Shown piece after piece: positions 1 to 9,183 of a DNA stretch of 64,000 bases (position 1 is the first letter of the stretch; each line of letters begins with the position of its first letter). Made by a program: the position numbers and the translations under genes. Origin of the DNA: Pseudomonas antarctica (GTDB lineage Bacteria; Pseudomonadota; Gammaproteobacteria; Pseudomonadales; Pseudomonadaceae). Location of the stretch: positions 6,324,001-6,388,000 of the forward strand of contig NZ_CP015600.1 in the NCBI RefSeq assembly GCF_001647715.1. Direction: 5' to 3'. The notes under the pieces were generated by a model. The model made no database searches. It saw only the letters and a program-made list of their open reading frames with translations, and was not told where the DNA came from.

Positions 1-2228
1 ACCCAACGCGCTTCAGCTACGACGAGCGCGGTTATTTGCAGCTCATCACCGATGCCCTCGGTGAACGTACCCAATTCAGCTACGACGCCCAGGGCCGATT
101 GCTCAGCAGCCAACTGCCGGACGGCCGCACCGAACATTTCCAGCGCGATGCCAGCGGGCAGTTGGTGGGCTATACCGATCCCGCCGGGCACACCACGCTC
201 TATCAACATAACCGGCGTGGCCAGGTGCGCCAGCGCACCGACGCCCATGGTCGCCAGGTGCAGTTCGGCTACGACAGCTACGGGCGTCTGCAAGCGTTGG
301 TCAATGAAAACGGTGAAAGCTATCGGTTTGCGTGGGATGCCGGCGATCGGCTGGCTGAACAGCAAGACCTCGACGGCAGCGCCAAGCGCTACGACTACGA
401 CCGGCTGGACAACATCACAGCGGTGACTGCCGTTCCGGCGCCTTATGGCAATGGCTTGGCGGTGGTCCCCGAAACGCCGCCAGCGCCCATCGTTCATCGG
501 CTGGAGCGTGATGCGGTCGGCCGACTGGTCGCCAAGACCACCGACGATGGCCGCACTGAGTACAGCTACGATGCGGTGGATCAGCTCACGGCGGTCACTT
601 TCACTGATCTGCAAGGCAATGCCCAGGCGCTGGGTTTCGCCTACGACGCTGTCGGCCAGTTGCTTGCCGAACAAAGTGCCGGCGGCAAGCTGCAACATCA
701 CTACGACGAACTCGGCAACCTGATCCAGACCCAACTGCCGGACGGGCGCTGGCTCAATCGCCTGTACTACGGCAGCGGCCACCTGCACCAGATCAACCTC
801 GACGGCCAGGTCATCAGCGACTTCGAGCGCGACCGCCTGCACCGCGAAGTGCTGCGCACCCAAGGCCAGCTCAGCACCCGCAGCGAATACGACCGCAGCG
901 GCCGCCTGCGCTCACGCCAACGCCGCCTTAACAGCCAGCCATCGCTGATGCCTGCGGCGACGCAAAAGCAGTTCGAATACGACCCCGCCGACAACCTGAT
1001 CGGCAAACTCGACCAGCAACCCGCGGCACAACACCGCCAACTGCTGCACTACGACGCCACCGGCCGCATCATCGCCAGCCAGGACAACCTGCACGGCCAG
1101 CGCGAAACCTTCGCCTACGACGCCGCCGCCAACCTGCTCGACGGCCCGCAGACGGGCGCCGGGTTAGTGGTGCATAACAAGCTGCTGACCTATCAGGACA
1201 AGCGTTATCGCTACGATGCGTTTGGACGGATGATCGAAAAACGCAGCGCCAAGCGCGGTGTGCAGCGGTTTGCGTATGACGCAGAAAGCCGGTTGGTTGA
1301 GGTGCGTAATGAAAGCGGCAGCGTGGTCAGAATGGTCTACGACCCGCTGGGGCGACGGGTTGAAAAAACCGAGCATGGCAGCGATGGGTATCCGTTGGGG
1401 GAAACCCGGTTCACGTGGGATGGGCTGCGGTTGTTGCAGGAGCACAAGCACAGTCAGACGAGCCTTTACGTCTATGAAGACGAAGGCTACCAACCTTTGG
1501 CTCGCGTCGACGGTGCCGGGCCGTTGCAGAAGATTCGTTATTACCACAACGACCTGAACGGGTTGCCGGAGCAACTGACCGAAGCTGACGGACACAGCGT
1601 CTGGCAGGCGACTTATCGGGTGTGGGGCAGCACGCTGGAAGAGGCGCGCGAGCCTTATTACATCGAGGAACAAAATCTACGGTTTCAGGGGCAGTATCTG
1701 GACCGGGAGACGGGGCTGCATTTCAATACGTTCAGGTTTTATGATCCGGATGTGGGGCGGTTTACGACGCCGGATCCGATTGGGTTAAACGGAGGATTGA
1801 ATTTCTACGCATACGCGCTCAACCCGTTCGGTTGGAACGACCCACTAGGGTTGTCCTGCCGCCTGAACTCAGTGGGTAGAACACCAGGTAAAGGCAGCCG
1901 CACAGGAAAAGCCGTAATTGCTAGGATGAGAGCTGAAGGCAAAATAATTGGCTCCGGAAAAAACATGCGGTTCCAGAGTACTGATAAAAAATGGTATTCG
2001 ATCAAAGACGCGGATATGGCTCATAAAACCGACGCCGTTAAGTATTGGAACAGCAAAGGCGGTTATCACGGAGCTAAAACAAAAGAAGTACGGGGTTGGA
2101 TGCGTGACCCTGATAACTACGAGCTGGAATATTATTCCCACAACCGATCCAAAGGCGCGCTGCTGACTGACAGGTACAAAGACCCCGGTGACTTTATCGG
2201 CCCCGCAGAAAAGCCTAAATATTATTAA
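1..2228 (+). CDS. Rhs repeat protein with C-terminal nuclease-like toxin (5' truncated)
   Basis: The window opens inside this gene, reading in frame from base 3; 741 residues are visible. Most of it is YD-type repeats (many copies of a Y-D-x-x-G-R/N-L pattern) that form the Rhs shell. The shell ends in the usual core signature, with DPIGL, then NFYAYALNP and DPLGL, the last encoded at 1839-1853. The 124 residues after DPLGL (from 1854) are the variable toxin tip. The tip has a D-M-A-H-x-x-D-A-V-x-Y-W-N block, a W-M-x-D-P-x-N-Y-E-L block and an S-x-N-R-S motif. This pattern is typical of HNH/Endo VII-superfamily toxins such as the GH-E group, so a DNA- or RNA-cleaving toxin delivered to rivals, probably by a type VI system, is inferred. 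The tip is visibly more AT-rich than the core. The nuclease family is a pattern match from memory, not a search result. Confidence 0.88.
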   Translation, partial: PTRFSYDERGYLQLITDALGERTQFSYDAQGRLLSSQLPDGRTEHFQRDASGQLVGYTDPAGHTTLYQHNRRGQVRQRTDAHGRQVQFGYDSYGRLQALVNENGESYRFAWDAGDRLAEQQDLDGSAKRYDYDRLDNITAVTAVPAPYGNGLAVVPETPPAPIVHRLERDAVGRLVAKTTDDGRTEYSYDAVDQLTAVTFTDLQGNAQALGFAYDAVGQLLAEQSAGGKLQHHYDELGNLIQTQLPDGRWLNRLYYGSGHLHQINLDGQVISDFERDRLHREVLRTQGQLSTRSEYDRSGRLRSRQRRLNSQPSLMPAATQKQFEYDPADNLIGKLDQQPAAQHRQLLHYDATGRIIASQDNLHGQRETFAYDAAANLLDGPQTGAGLVVHNKLLTYQDKRYRYDAFGRMIEKRSAKRGVQRFAYDAESRLVEVRNESGSVVRMVYDPLGRRVEKTEHGSDGYPLGETRFTWDGLRLLQEHKHSQTSLYVYEDEGYQPLARVDGAGPLQKIRYYHNDLNGLPEQLTEADGHSVWQATYRVWGSTLEEAREPYYIEEQNLRFQGQYLDRETGLHFNTFRFYDPDVGRFTTPDPIGLNGGLNFYAYALNPFGWNDPLGLSCRLNSVGRTPGKGSRTGKAVIARMRAEGKIIGSGKNMRFQSTDKKWYSIKDADMAHKTDAVKYWNSKGGYHGAKTKEVRGWMRDPDNYELEYYSHNRSKGALLTDRYKDPGDFIGPAEKPKYY

Positions 2229-2238
2229 GGATTATTGT

Positions 2239-2682
2239 ATGAAAGATTTGGCGGACGAGAATCCAACACTGGCAGATGAGATCATGGCCACTATGGCGGC
2301 AGGCAACGATCTCGATGAACAAAACCGTAAAACTGAAGCGCACGCCCTATACCAAAAGGCATGGAGTTTACTGCCGGAACCAAAGCTTGAGTGGACCCCC
2401 TTATCGTCTTGGGTCACTGGCTCCCTCTTCAACCTTCACTTCGAAAATGGCGAGTTCAACGCAGCCGAGCCATGGGCTCAAAAGACTCTTGAGGGCCGAG
2501 AGTCGGATATAGATACTGGTCCATTAATTAATGTGGGGATGGTATCTCTCGAACTGGGAAGAAGTGCCGAGGCGTATAAATACTTTGATGAAGCTTATAA
2601 ATTCGGTAAGGCACGCGCCTTTCAAGAAAGACCAAAGAAATATTTGAATTTCTATCTGGATGAAAAGAAAAAGAAGCATTGA
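2239..2682 (+). CDS. probable immunity protein to the Rhs toxin, TPR-like
   Basis: This gene encodes 147 residues. It starts 10 bases after the Rhs stop, with an AAGG ribosome site 8 bases before the ATG at 2239. It is predicted to be cytoplasmic, since no signal peptide or membrane segment is seen. It is rich in alternating helices, with TPR-like blocks (A-L-Y-Q-K-A-W near residue 40, and A-Y-K-Y-F-D-E-A-Y-K-F-G near residue 115), and has a very basic end (KKKKH). Position directly behind an Rhs toxin tip, similar low GC and tight spacing point to the cognate immunity protein, which would bind and neutralise the toxin. Only the position and the TPR-like look support this; no specific immunity family was recognised. 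Confidence 0.65.
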   Translation: MKDLADENPTLADEIMATMAAGNDLDEQNRKTEAHALYQKAWSLLPEPKLEWTPLSSWVTGSLFNLHFENGEFNAAEPWAQKTLEGRESDIDTGPLINVGMVSLELGRSAEAYKYFDEAYKFGKARAFQERPKKYLNFYLDEKKKKH

Positions 2683-2696
2683 TTGCTCGTCCCCAC

Positions 2697-2737
2697 AAAA
2701 AATGGGCACCCGACCCAGTCGGCGTGCCCATTTTTTT
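2697..2737. terminator. bidirectional intrinsic terminator
   Basis: A 13-base stem (AAAAAATGGGCAC paired with GTGCCCATTTTTT) encloses a 14-base loop. It has A- and T-runs on both sides, so it can stop transcription from the Rhs/immunity unit on the plus strand and from the HU gene on the minus strand. Confidence 0.85.
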
Positions 2738-2768
2738 CCAACCCGCCTCCCTTCAGACGGTACCGCTC

Positions 2769-3044
2769 TTACGGGTTGACGCTGTCTTTGAGCGACTTGC
2801 CCGGCTTGAACGCAACGGTGTTGCTCGCCTTGATCTTCACAGGCTCACCGGTTTGCGGGTTTTTGCCGGTGCGGGCGCCGCGGTGGCGTTGCAGGAAGGT
2901 ACCGAAGCCAACCAGTGTGACGCTGTCCTTGCGGTGCAGGGCGCCGGTGATTTCTTCGAGAACGGCGTTGAGGACGCGGTTGGCCTGTTCTTTGGTGAGA
3001 TCCGCTTTTTCAGCGATGGCGGCTGCGAGTTCTGGTTTACGCAT
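2769..3044 (-). CDS. hupA: HU-family nucleoid protein
   Basis: This 91-residue histone-like protein bends and compacts DNA as a dimer in the nucleoid. It is full length for the HU/IHF family: an N-terminal helical dimerisation part (MRKPELAAAIAEKADL...), then the G-F-G-T-F saddle and the basic beta arm containing R-x-G-K-N-P-Q-T-G-E, the HU signature. A good AGAGG ribosome site lies 8 bases before the ATG. The gene stands alone between a bidirectional terminator and the rubredoxin reductase gene. In other pseudomonads this HU paralog sits beside the rubredoxin genes and is called hupA; the paralog name rests on that synteny. Confidence 0.93.
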   Translation of the reverse strand: MRKPELAAAIAEKADLTKEQANRVLNAVLEEITGALHRKDSVTLVGFGTFLQRHRGARTGKNPQTGEPVKIKASNTVAFKPGKSLKDSVNP

Positions 3045-3235
3045 AAGTGAAGCCTCTTTGACGGTTTTTTGTTGTTATGTCCGTGCTGCTCTCTTATGGA
3101 GCAACGCCCAAGGCGCCGCAGGCTCTACTCTGCGGCAGACGGGAGTGAGGATGGCATGCCCTCGCACGCTCCGCCAGTCTCGCTGCGACCTTTCTAGAGC
3201 GAAAAACAGGGTTATTCCGACAGAACGACCGGTAT

Positions 3236-4384
3236 TTACGCCAGCAACGGCGGAAGTTCTTTGTTCAGGGCCAGTTTTTCCATCACCGCACTGCCGGTCA
3301 GCGCGTAACCCAGCAGGCGGCCGCTGGCGTCGCGGCACAAGGCCTTGATGTTGGCGCCCTGCCCTTCGACACTCCACACGCCTTCGGTGCCGCGTGGCGG
3401 GGGCGAGACCACCAGCGGGCAGATCGGGGTTTTCACGGTGATCGGCATCGGCCCATAGCTGACGGCCGTAGCGTTGCCGGCCAGGGTCTGGGCCAGGGCG
3501 CGGGCGCAACTCATCAGTGGCATGACGTAGAGCAGGTTCAGGCCATCAACCTCGGCGCAGTCGCCCAGGGCGTAGATGTTGGCGTGGGAGGTCTTGAGGT
3601 GGCGGTCCACCATGATCCCACGGTTGATTTGCAGGCCGGCGGCAGCCGCGAGGTCGACGCGCGGGCGCAGGCCGATGGCCGAGACCACCAGGTCGCAGTG
3701 GATGACTTGACCGTCCGACAGGTGCGCTTCCAGGCCGTCAGCGGTGCGCTGCAGGCGGTTGAGCACCGGACCCAGGTGGAAACGCGCGCCAAGGCCTTCC
3801 AGCCCGGCTTGTACCGCTGCAGCAGCGGCTGGGTGCAGCAGGGTCGGCATGACCTGCTCGCACGGCGCTACCAGGTTGATTTCGTAACCACCGAGGATCA
3901 GGTCGTTGGCGAACTCGCAGCCGATCAGGCCCGCGCCCAGCACCAGCACGCGGCGTTTGCCGGCGGCAGCGGCGCGAAAGCGTGCGTAGTCCTCGAGGTC
4001 GTTGATCGGGAAAATCAGCTCAGCCGCATCACCCTCAACCGGAACGCGCACAGTTTCTGCGCCCCAGGCCAGGATCAGGTCACGGTAGGCCACTGCTTCC
4101 TCGCCGATCCACAGGCGCTTGTGGCCAGGGTCGATGCCGCTGATGCGGGTGTGGGTGCGCACTTCGGCCTTGAGTTGCTCGGCCATGGCACCCGGTTCAG
4201 CCATGCTCAGGCCATCGGCTTCCTTGTTCTTGCCAAAACCGGTGGAGAGCATGGGCTTGGAGTAGGAGCGCCCATCATCCGCAGTGATCAGCAGCAATGG
4301 GGTCTCGCTGTCGAGCTTGCGAAACTCCCGGGCCACGTTGTAACCGGCCAATCCTGTGCCGATGATCACGACAGGTGCGTTCAT
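3236..4384 (-). CDS. rubB: rubredoxin-NAD(+) reductase
   Basis: This 382-residue FAD-dependent pyridine nucleotide-disulfide-type reductase passes electrons from NADH to rubredoxin, which in turn serves alkane hydroxylases or oxidative-stress enzymes. It shows an N-terminal FAD-binding G-T-G-L-A-G (residues 9-14), a second dinucleotide-binding G-A-G-L-I-G near residue 150, and the flavin-binding A-L-G-D-C-A-E near residue 300. It lacks the redox-active CxxxxC of disulfide reductases, as expected for this subgroup. It lies 36 bases downstream of the rubredoxin gene on the same strand, so the two form an operon. No alkane hydroxylase gene is in the window, which suggests a general electron-transfer role. 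Confidence 0.9.
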   Translation of the reverse strand: MNAPVVIIGTGLAGYNVAREFRKLDSETPLLLITADDGRSYSKPMLSTGFGKNKEADGLSMAEPGAMAEQLKAEVRTHTRISGIDPGHKRLWIGEEAVAYRDLILAWGAETVRVPVEGDAAELIFPINDLEDYARFRAAAAGKRRVLVLGAGLIGCEFANDLILGGYEINLVAPCEQVMPTLLHPAAAAAVQAGLEGLGARFHLGPVLNRLQRTADGLEAHLSDGQVIHCDLVVSAIGLRPRVDLAAAAGLQINRGIMVDRHLKTSHANIYALGDCAEVDGLNLLYVMPLMSCARALAQTLAGNATAVSYGPMPITVKTPICPLVVSPPPRGTEGVWSVEGQGANIKALCRDASGRLLGYALTGSAVMEKLALNKELPPLLA

Positions 4385-4420
4385 TCCTTTCTCCTTGTAG
4401 TACGTTTCTTAAATCGATGA

Positions 4421-4588
4421 TTAACCGATTTCGATCATTTCGAAATCCATTTTGCCCACGCCACAGTCCGGGCACAGCCAATCTTCAGGGACGTCCTGCC
4501 ACAGGGTACCCGGTGCGATACCGTCATCCGGCCAGCCGTCTTTTTCGTCATAGATCAGGCCGCAGACTACACATTGCCACTTCTTCAT
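4421..4588 (-). CDS. rubA: rubredoxin
   Basis: This is a 55-residue cytoplasmic iron protein. Cys6, Cys9, Cys39 and Cys42 form the two CxxC knuckles that hold one iron, in the contexts C-V-V-C-G and C-P-D-C-G. The start chosen is the ATG at 4588, preceded by a GAGGA ribosome site; a longer upstream reading has no homology-like content. The length is exactly that of classical rubredoxins. It is co-transcribed with the reductase gene that follows it. P. aeruginosa carries two tandem rubredoxin genes here, but only one is present in this window. Confidence 0.94.
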   Translation of the reverse strand: MKKWQCVVCGLIYDEKDGWPDDGIAPGTLWQDVPEDWLCPDCGVGKMDFEMIEIG

Positions 4589-4783
4589 TACTTGCTTCCT
4601 CAGGGTCCAGGCATCTTGGCCGACGGTCGATAGACCTACGTTGCCGTGCGGCTCAGGGCGTTTTGTACTGATCGGGGCCGGCAGATGCAAGCGCGATCGA
4701 CGCATGGGGCCGGTTCAGCACGGCAAAAGCCCAGGACGCCATGGTAAGCTCGCCGCCTCTTTTGCTGCCAATACTCACTCACC

Positions 4784-5347
4784 GTGCCGCACTCAATCGC
4801 CCTTCCCGATGCTTGCCAATGGCTGACCCAGAGCCTCCTGAGCCCATTGCCCGCGCCCTTGACCCTTGATTGGCTGTTCGACGAAGGCTCGCTGACGCGC
4901 CGGCTCACGTGGCTGTCCAACGATGGGTTCAGCGTGACGCCGTTGTTCGAAGGCTGGCAGCCGTTGCGCGAGGATGAATGTACGGCGCTCGGCCTGGCCT
5001 CGGCCACTGTCGGCTGGGTGCGCGAGGTGTATCTGCGCGGGCATGGCCAGCCATGGGTGTTCGCCCGCAGCGTGGCGGCGCGCAGTGCCTTGCAGGGCGA
5101 CGGGTTGCACATGGACGAACTGGGCAGCCGTTCGCTGGGCGAGTTGCTGTTTTGCGATCACGCCTTCACCCGCCAGGCCATCGAGGTGTGCCATTACCCA
5201 CGGCAATGGCTGCCGACCGTGAACCAGGCCGACGGCTTGTGGGGGCGCCGCTCGCGCTTTGATCGCGGGCCGCTGAGTGTGCTGGTGGCGGAAATTTTCC
5301 TACCGAGCTTCTGGCACGCGTTGCATGACCATCCGGAGAACTGCTGA
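4784..5347 (+). CDS. ubiC: chorismate pyruvate-lyase
   Basis: This 187-residue cytoplasmic enzyme removes pyruvate from chorismate to give 4-hydroxybenzoate, the first committed step of ubiquinone synthesis. It shows the UbiC hallmarks: the V-Y-L-R-G segment with the substrate-binding arginine, the F-A-R-S-V segment, and a late A-E-I-F-L-P with the catalytic glutamate. It uses a GTG start at 4784. Its TGA overlaps the ubiA ATG by one base (TGATG), so the two are translationally coupled, and its product is the substrate of UbiA. Confidence 0.93.
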   Translation: MPHSIALPDACQWLTQSLLSPLPAPLTLDWLFDEGSLTRRLTWLSNDGFSVTPLFEGWQPLREDECTALGLASATVGWVREVYLRGHGQPWVFARSVAARSALQGDGLHMDELGSRSLGELLFCDHAFTRQAIEVCHYPRQWLPTVNQADGLWGRRSRFDRGPLSVLVAEIFLPSFWHALHDHPENC

Positions 5348-6237
5348 TGTATCAACGCCTGCTCAAATCCTTGAACCGCCTGAACCCCAGGGCCTGGGAT
5401 TTCATTCAGTTGACCCGCATGGACAAGCCCATCGGCATCTACCTGCTGTTATGGCCAACGCTGTGGGCGCTGTGGATCGCCGGCAAGGGCTCGCCGTCCT
5501 TGATCAATATCGTGATTTTCGTACTGGGCGTGGTGCTGACCCGTGCCGGTGGCTGCGTGATCAATGATTGGGCGGACCGCAAGGTCGATGGCCATGTGAA
5601 ACGCACCGAGCAACGCCCGCTGGTGAGCGGCAAGATCAGCGCCAAAGAGGCGCTGGTGTTTTTTGCGGTGCTGATGGGCATCAGTTTCCTGCTGGTGCTG
5701 CTGACCAACGCCACCACCATCCTGCTGTCCCTCGGCGGTTTGGCGCTGGCGGCGAGCTACCCGTTCATGAAGCGCTACACCTATTACCCGCAAGTGGTGT
5801 TGGGCGCGGCGTTTTCGTGGGGCATGCCGATGGCGTTCACCGCCGAGACTGGCCATCTGCCGGCCACTGCGTGGCTGCTGTACATCGCCAATTTGCTGTG
5901 GACGGTGGGTTACGACACGTATTACGCGATGACCGATCGGGACGATGACTTGAAGATCGGGGTGAAATCCACGGCCATTCTGTTTGGCGATGCCGACCGC
6001 GTGATCATCCTCACTCTGCAAGGCCTGTCGCTGGCCTGCCTGTTGCTGGCGGGCGCGCGGTTCGAGCTGGGAGGCTGGTTCCACCTGGGGTTGCTGGCGG
6101 CGGCGGGCTGTTTTGCCTGGGAGTTCTGGTACACCCGCGACAAAGACCGCATGAAATGCTTCAAGGCGTTTTTGCACAACCACTGGGCCGGGTTGGCGAT
6201 TTTTGTCGGGATTGTGGCGGATTACGGGTTTCGATGA
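5347..6237 (+). CDS. ubiA: 4-hydroxybenzoate polyprenyltransferase
   Basis: This 296-residue inner-membrane enzyme attaches the polyprenyl tail to 4-hydroxybenzoate in ubiquinone synthesis. It has about eight to nine hydrophobic segments and the two aspartate-rich prenyl-diphosphate sites: N-D-x-x-D-x-x-x-D at residues 73-81, and Y-D-x-x-Y-A-x-x-D-R-D-D-D near residues 190-203. The length is normal for the family. It is translationally coupled to ubiC and ends in a strong hairpin that includes its stop codon. Confidence 0.95.
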   Translation: MYQRLLKSLNRLNPRAWDFIQLTRMDKPIGIYLLLWPTLWALWIAGKGSPSLINIVIFVLGVVLTRAGGCVINDWADRKVDGHVKRTEQRPLVSGKISAKEALVFFAVLMGISFLLVLLTNATTILLSLGGLALAASYPFMKRYTYYPQVVLGAAFSWGMPMAFTAETGHLPATAWLLYIANLLWTVGYDTYYAMTDRDDDLKIGVKSTAILFGDADRVIILTLQGLSLACLLLAGARFELGGWFHLGLLAAAGCFAWEFWYTRDKDRMKCFKAFLHNHWAGLAIFVGIVADYGFR

Positions 6238-6255
6238 GGGGCCAGGCCCCTCATC
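6233..6255. terminator. hairpin between convergent genes
   Basis: A perfect 11-base stem (GATGAGGGGCC with GGCCCCTCATC) has a one-base nominal centre. The ubiA stop codon lies inside its left arm. There is no long T-run, but its place between convergent genes suits a bidirectional terminator. Confidence 0.55.
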
Positions 6256-6269
6256 GCCAGCGGGTTTAA

Positions 6270-6650
6270 CTAAGGCTTGGCGACCTTCCAGGCGCCTTCC
6301 ATTTTGCCTTCACCGGTCATGTCACCGGCCTTCTTGTCCATGACGAAGGTGTAGAGCGGTTTGCCGCTGTAGGCCCACTGGCTCTTTTGATCGTCACGGG
6401 TGATGACGGTCCATTTGCCCATCGGCTTGTCGGTGGATTCGGCCATCAACGGCGGCCAGTTGGTGGCGCACTTGTCGTTGCACATGGACTTGTCAGCAGA
6501 GTCCTTGGCAAAGGTGTAGAGCGTCATACCCTCGTGGTCCACCAACATGCCGTCTTTGACCGTAGCCGGGTCGGCCGCAAACGCCAGTGTCGGCAGCGTC
6601 AACGCGGCCGTTACCAGCAGGGCTTTCCAGGAAAAAGTACTGTGAGTCAT
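6270..6650 (-). CDS. secreted repeat protein, COG4315 type
   Basis: This 126-residue protein starts at the ATG at 6650, which has an AAGGAAGG ribosome site. A signal peptide ends at about A-F-A-A-D (residue 25), so it is exported to the periplasm. The mature part has two copies of the secreted-repeat motif of the lipoprotein_15 type: L-Y-T-F-A-K-D (first) and L-Y-T-F-V-M-D-K-K (second). Between them is C-x-x-x-C followed by A-T-N-W-P-P. The function of this family is not known; haem or redox roles have been suggested only loosely. It is convergent with ubiA and divergent from phoB, so the phoB promoter region may serve both. Confidence 0.85.
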   Translation of the reverse strand: MTHSTFSWKALLVTAALTLPTLAFAADPATVKDGMLVDHEGMTLYTFAKDSADKSMCNDKCATNWPPLMAESTDKPMGKWTVITRDDQKSQWAYSGKPLYTFVMDKKAGDMTGEGKMEGAWKVAKP

Positions 6651-6732
6651 CGGAACCTTCCTTTTGTGGTTGTCAGGATTCGGACCCAAAGGGTAGTCCA
6701 GAGTGCCAAGAATTGCCCAAGCGACTAAATTA

Positions 6733-6766
6733 CTGTCACACGACTGCAATAATTCCGTTATCTAAT
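6733..6766 (+). promoter_or_regulatory. Pho box and -10 of phoB
   Basis: CTGTCAC (6733-6739), a 4-base spacer and CTGCAAT (6744-6750) form two 7-base PhoB half-sites. A TCTAAT -10 element lies exactly 10 bases further on (6761-6766). This supports autoregulation of phoB under phosphate starvation. Confidence 0.75.
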
Positions 6767-6803
6767 GCGGCGCAAGACAGTTAAATGACAAGAGGATTTA
6801 GGC

Positions 6804-7493
6804 ATGGTTGGCAGGAGCATTCTGATCGTTGACGACGAAGCGCCCATTCGCGAGATGATCGCCGTTGCGTTGGAAATGGCCGGCTATGACTGCCTGGAGG
6901 CGGAGAACTCCCAGCAGGCCCATGCCATTATCGTCGACCGCAAGCCGGACTTGATCCTGCTCGACTGGATGCTGCCCGGCACTTCCGGTATCGAGTTGGC
7001 CCGCCGTCTCAAGCGTGACGAGCTGACCGGGGATATCCCGATCATCATGCTCACCGCCAAGGGTGAAGAGGACAACAAGATCCAGGGCCTGGAAGTCGGC
7101 GCTGATGACTACATCACCAAGCCATTTTCCCCACGTGAACTGGTCGCCCGTCTGAAAGCTGTATTGCGCCGCGCCGGCCCTACCGATGGCGAAGCGCCGA
7201 TCGAAGTCGACGGCCTGATTCTGGACCCGATCAGCCACCGCGTGACCATCGACGGCAAGCCGGCCGAGATGGGCCCGACCGAATATCGCCTGCTGCAATT
7301 TTTCATGACTCACCAGGAGCGCGCCTACACCCGTGGCCAATTGCTCGACCAAGTGTGGGGCGGCAATGTGTACGTGGAAGAGCGCACCGTGGACGTGCAT
7401 ATCCGCCGCCTGCGCAAAGCCTTGGGCGATGCCTACGAGAATCTGGTGCAAACCGTGCGCGGCACCGGCTACCGCTTTTCCACTAAAGGTTGA
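6804..7493 (+). CDS. phoB: phosphate regulon response regulator
   Basis: This 229-residue OmpR-type response regulator activates Pho-box promoters when phosphate is scarce. The receiver domain carries the acidic pair Asp10/Asp11, the phospho-acceptor Asp54, Thr86 and Lys108. The C-terminal winged-helix domain begins near residue 130, with a recognition helix in the [11 protein letters not shown] segment. Its own promoter has a Pho box. phoR follows on the same strand after a gap of about 100 bases that holds a palindromic repeat. Confidence 0.97.
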   Translation: MVGRSILIVDDEAPIREMIAVALEMAGYDCLEAENSQQAHAIIVDRKPDLILLDWMLPGTSGIELARRLKRDELTGDIPIIMLTAKGEEDNKIQGLEVGADDYITKPFSPRELVARLKAVLRRAGPTDGEAPIEVDGLILDPISHRVTIDGKPAEMGPTEYRLLQFFMTHQERAYTRGQLLDQVWGGNVYVEERTVDVHIRRLRKALGDAYENLVQTVRGTGYRFSTKG

Positions 7494-7495
7494 AA

Positions 7496-7569
7496 GCAGC
7501 TAAAGCAGTTAGCTACAAGCGGCAAGTTGAAGCCCATCCGCTTTGACTTGAAGCTTGCAGCTTGAAACT
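7496..7569. repeat. palindromic AGCTACAAGC-type repeat, copy 1
   Basis: This imperfect inverted repeat has a left half around AGCTACAAGCGGCAAG and a right half around CTTGAAGCTTGCAGCTTG. It fills most of the phoB-phoR gap. It shares wording with three other intra-operon copies at 13217, 14165 and 42137. Confidence 0.75.
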
Positions 7570-7592
7570 TTTCACTGTCCGAAGGACCGATT

Positions 7593-8915
7593 GTGAACCA
7601 AAACTGGCATGGCACCCTGATCCGCCACATGCTGCTGTTGATCACCGGCTGCCTGGTGGTAGGCCTGGTCAGCGGCTATTACGGCTGGAGCCTGGCCGTC
7701 GGTATCGGCCTGTATCTGGGCTGGACGCTCAAACAGCTGCTGCGCCTGCATGAATGGCTGCGCCAACACAAACCCGATGAAGCACCACCCGATGGCTACG
7801 GCCTGTGGGGCGAGGTGTTCGACAGCATCTACCACCTGCAACGCCGCGACCAACGGGTACGCGGGCGCCTGCAAGCGGTGATCGACCGTGTGCAGGAGTC
7901 CACCGCCGCGCTCAAAGATGCGGTGATCATGCTCGACAGCGACGGCAACCTGGAATGGTGGAACCGCGCCGCCGAGACCCTGCTGGGCCTCAAGACGCCT
8001 CAGGACAGCGGCCAGCCGGTGACCAACCTGGTGCGCCACCCGCGCTTCAAAGAGTATTTCGAGCAGGAAAACTACGAAGAAGCCCTGGAAATCCCTTCGC
8101 CCACCAACGACCGCGTGCGCATCCAGCTGTACCTGACACGCTACGGCAACAACGAACACCTGATGCTGGTGCGCGATGTCACCCGCATCCACCAGTTGGA
8201 ACAGATGCGCAAAGACTTCGTCGCCAATGTGTCCCACGAGCTGCGCACACCGTTGACGGTGATCTGCGGCTACCTGGAGACGTTGCTGGACAATGTCGAC
8301 GAGATCAACCCGCGCTGGAGCCGTGCCCTGCAGCAGATGCAACAGCAAGGTTCACGCATGCAAACACTGCTCAACGACCTGTTGTTACTGGCCAAACTGG
8401 AAGCCACGGATTACCCGTCGGACAACCACCCCGTGGCGGTACAAAGCCTGTTGCAGACTATCAAGAACGATGCCCAGGCACTTTCCGGCCAGCGCGAGCA
8501 ACAAATCACCCTGGAAGCCGACCCGTTGGTGCTGCTCAAAGGCAGCGAGGGTGAGTTGCGCAGCGCATTTTCCAACCTCGTGTTCAACGCCGTGAAGTAC
8601 ACCCAGGACAAGGGCAATATCCGCATCCGCTGGTGGGCCGACGAGCACGGTGCGCACCTGAGCGTGCAGGATTCCGGCATCGGCATCGACGCCAAGCATC
8701 TGCCCCGCCTGACCGAGCGTTTCTACCGCGTCGACTCCAGCCGCAACTCCAACACCGGCGGCACGGGGCTTGGCCTGGCGATCGTCAAACACGTGCTGCT
8801 GCGCCACCGTGCACGGCTGGAAATCAGCAGCGTGCTGGGCCATGGCAGCACTTTTACCTGTCATTTCCCACCCGTGCAGGTGACCCGCTCGCGGGTGATC
8901 GGCACAGATGAATAA
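7593..8915 (+). CDS. phoR: phosphate regulon sensor kinase
   Basis: This 440-residue inner-membrane histidine kinase phosphorylates PhoB. Two short N-terminal membrane segments (residues about 11-48) are followed by a PAS domain (about 95-200), a dimerisation domain with phospho-acceptor His215 in S-H-E-L-R-T-P, and an ATPase domain with D-S-G-I-G-I and G-G-T-G-L-G-L-A-I-V. There is no large periplasmic part, as in other PhoR proteins, which sense through PstSCAB-PhoU. It uses a GTG start at 7593 with GAAGGA upstream. Confidence 0.96.
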   Translation: MNQNWHGTLIRHMLLLITGCLVVGLVSGYYGWSLAVGIGLYLGWTLKQLLRLHEWLRQHKPDEAPPDGYGLWGEVFDSIYHLQRRDQRVRGRLQAVIDRVQESTAALKDAVIMLDSDGNLEWWNRAAETLLGLKTPQDSGQPVTNLVRHPRFKEYFEQENYEEALEIPSPTNDRVRIQLYLTRYGNNEHLMLVRDVTRIHQLEQMRKDFVANVSHELRTPLTVICGYLETLLDNVDEINPRWSRALQQMQQQGSRMQTLLNDLLLLAKLEATDYPSDNHPVAVQSLLQTIKNDAQALSGQREQQITLEADPLVLLKGSEGELRSAFSNLVFNAVKYTQDKGNIRIRWWADEHGAHLSVQDSGIGIDAKHLPRLTERFYRVDSSRNSNTGGTGLGLAIVKHVLLRHRARLEISSVLGHGSTFTCHFPPVQVTRSRVIGTDE

Positions 8916-8938
8916 CCCGAAAACGACGCTGGACTAAG

Positions 8939-9024
8939 GTGGGAGCGGGCTTGCTCGCGAAGGCGGTGGGTCAGCTATGAATGTGTTGGCTGACCCACCG
9001 CATTCGCGAGCAAGCCCGCTCCCA
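8939..9024. repeat. REPIN, GCGGGCTTGCTCGCGAA subtype
   Basis: Two inverted REP units start with GTGGGAGCGGGC and end with GCCCGCTCCCA. They are joined by arms with matching TGGGTCAG and CTGACCCA. It lies between phoR and the next co-directional gene and can fold into one long hairpin. Confidence 0.9.
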
Positions 9025-9183
9025 AATTGGACATGCAGCGTGTGGACGAATGTATTCCAGGCCCCGCCCGGCAGCGGGCACTAGGCAAGCGCCCTTTCAG
9101 CCGCTACATTGGCCGACTTGCGCCTGCTTTTCAGGCCCTCCTGTCACCCCTTATTGAACACACGGAACCTGCAAAACCCCATC

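Noticed and set aside
2683..3348. Open frame across the terminator and HU gene on the plus strand
   Set aside because: It runs through a strong bidirectional terminator and is antisense to the HU gene.
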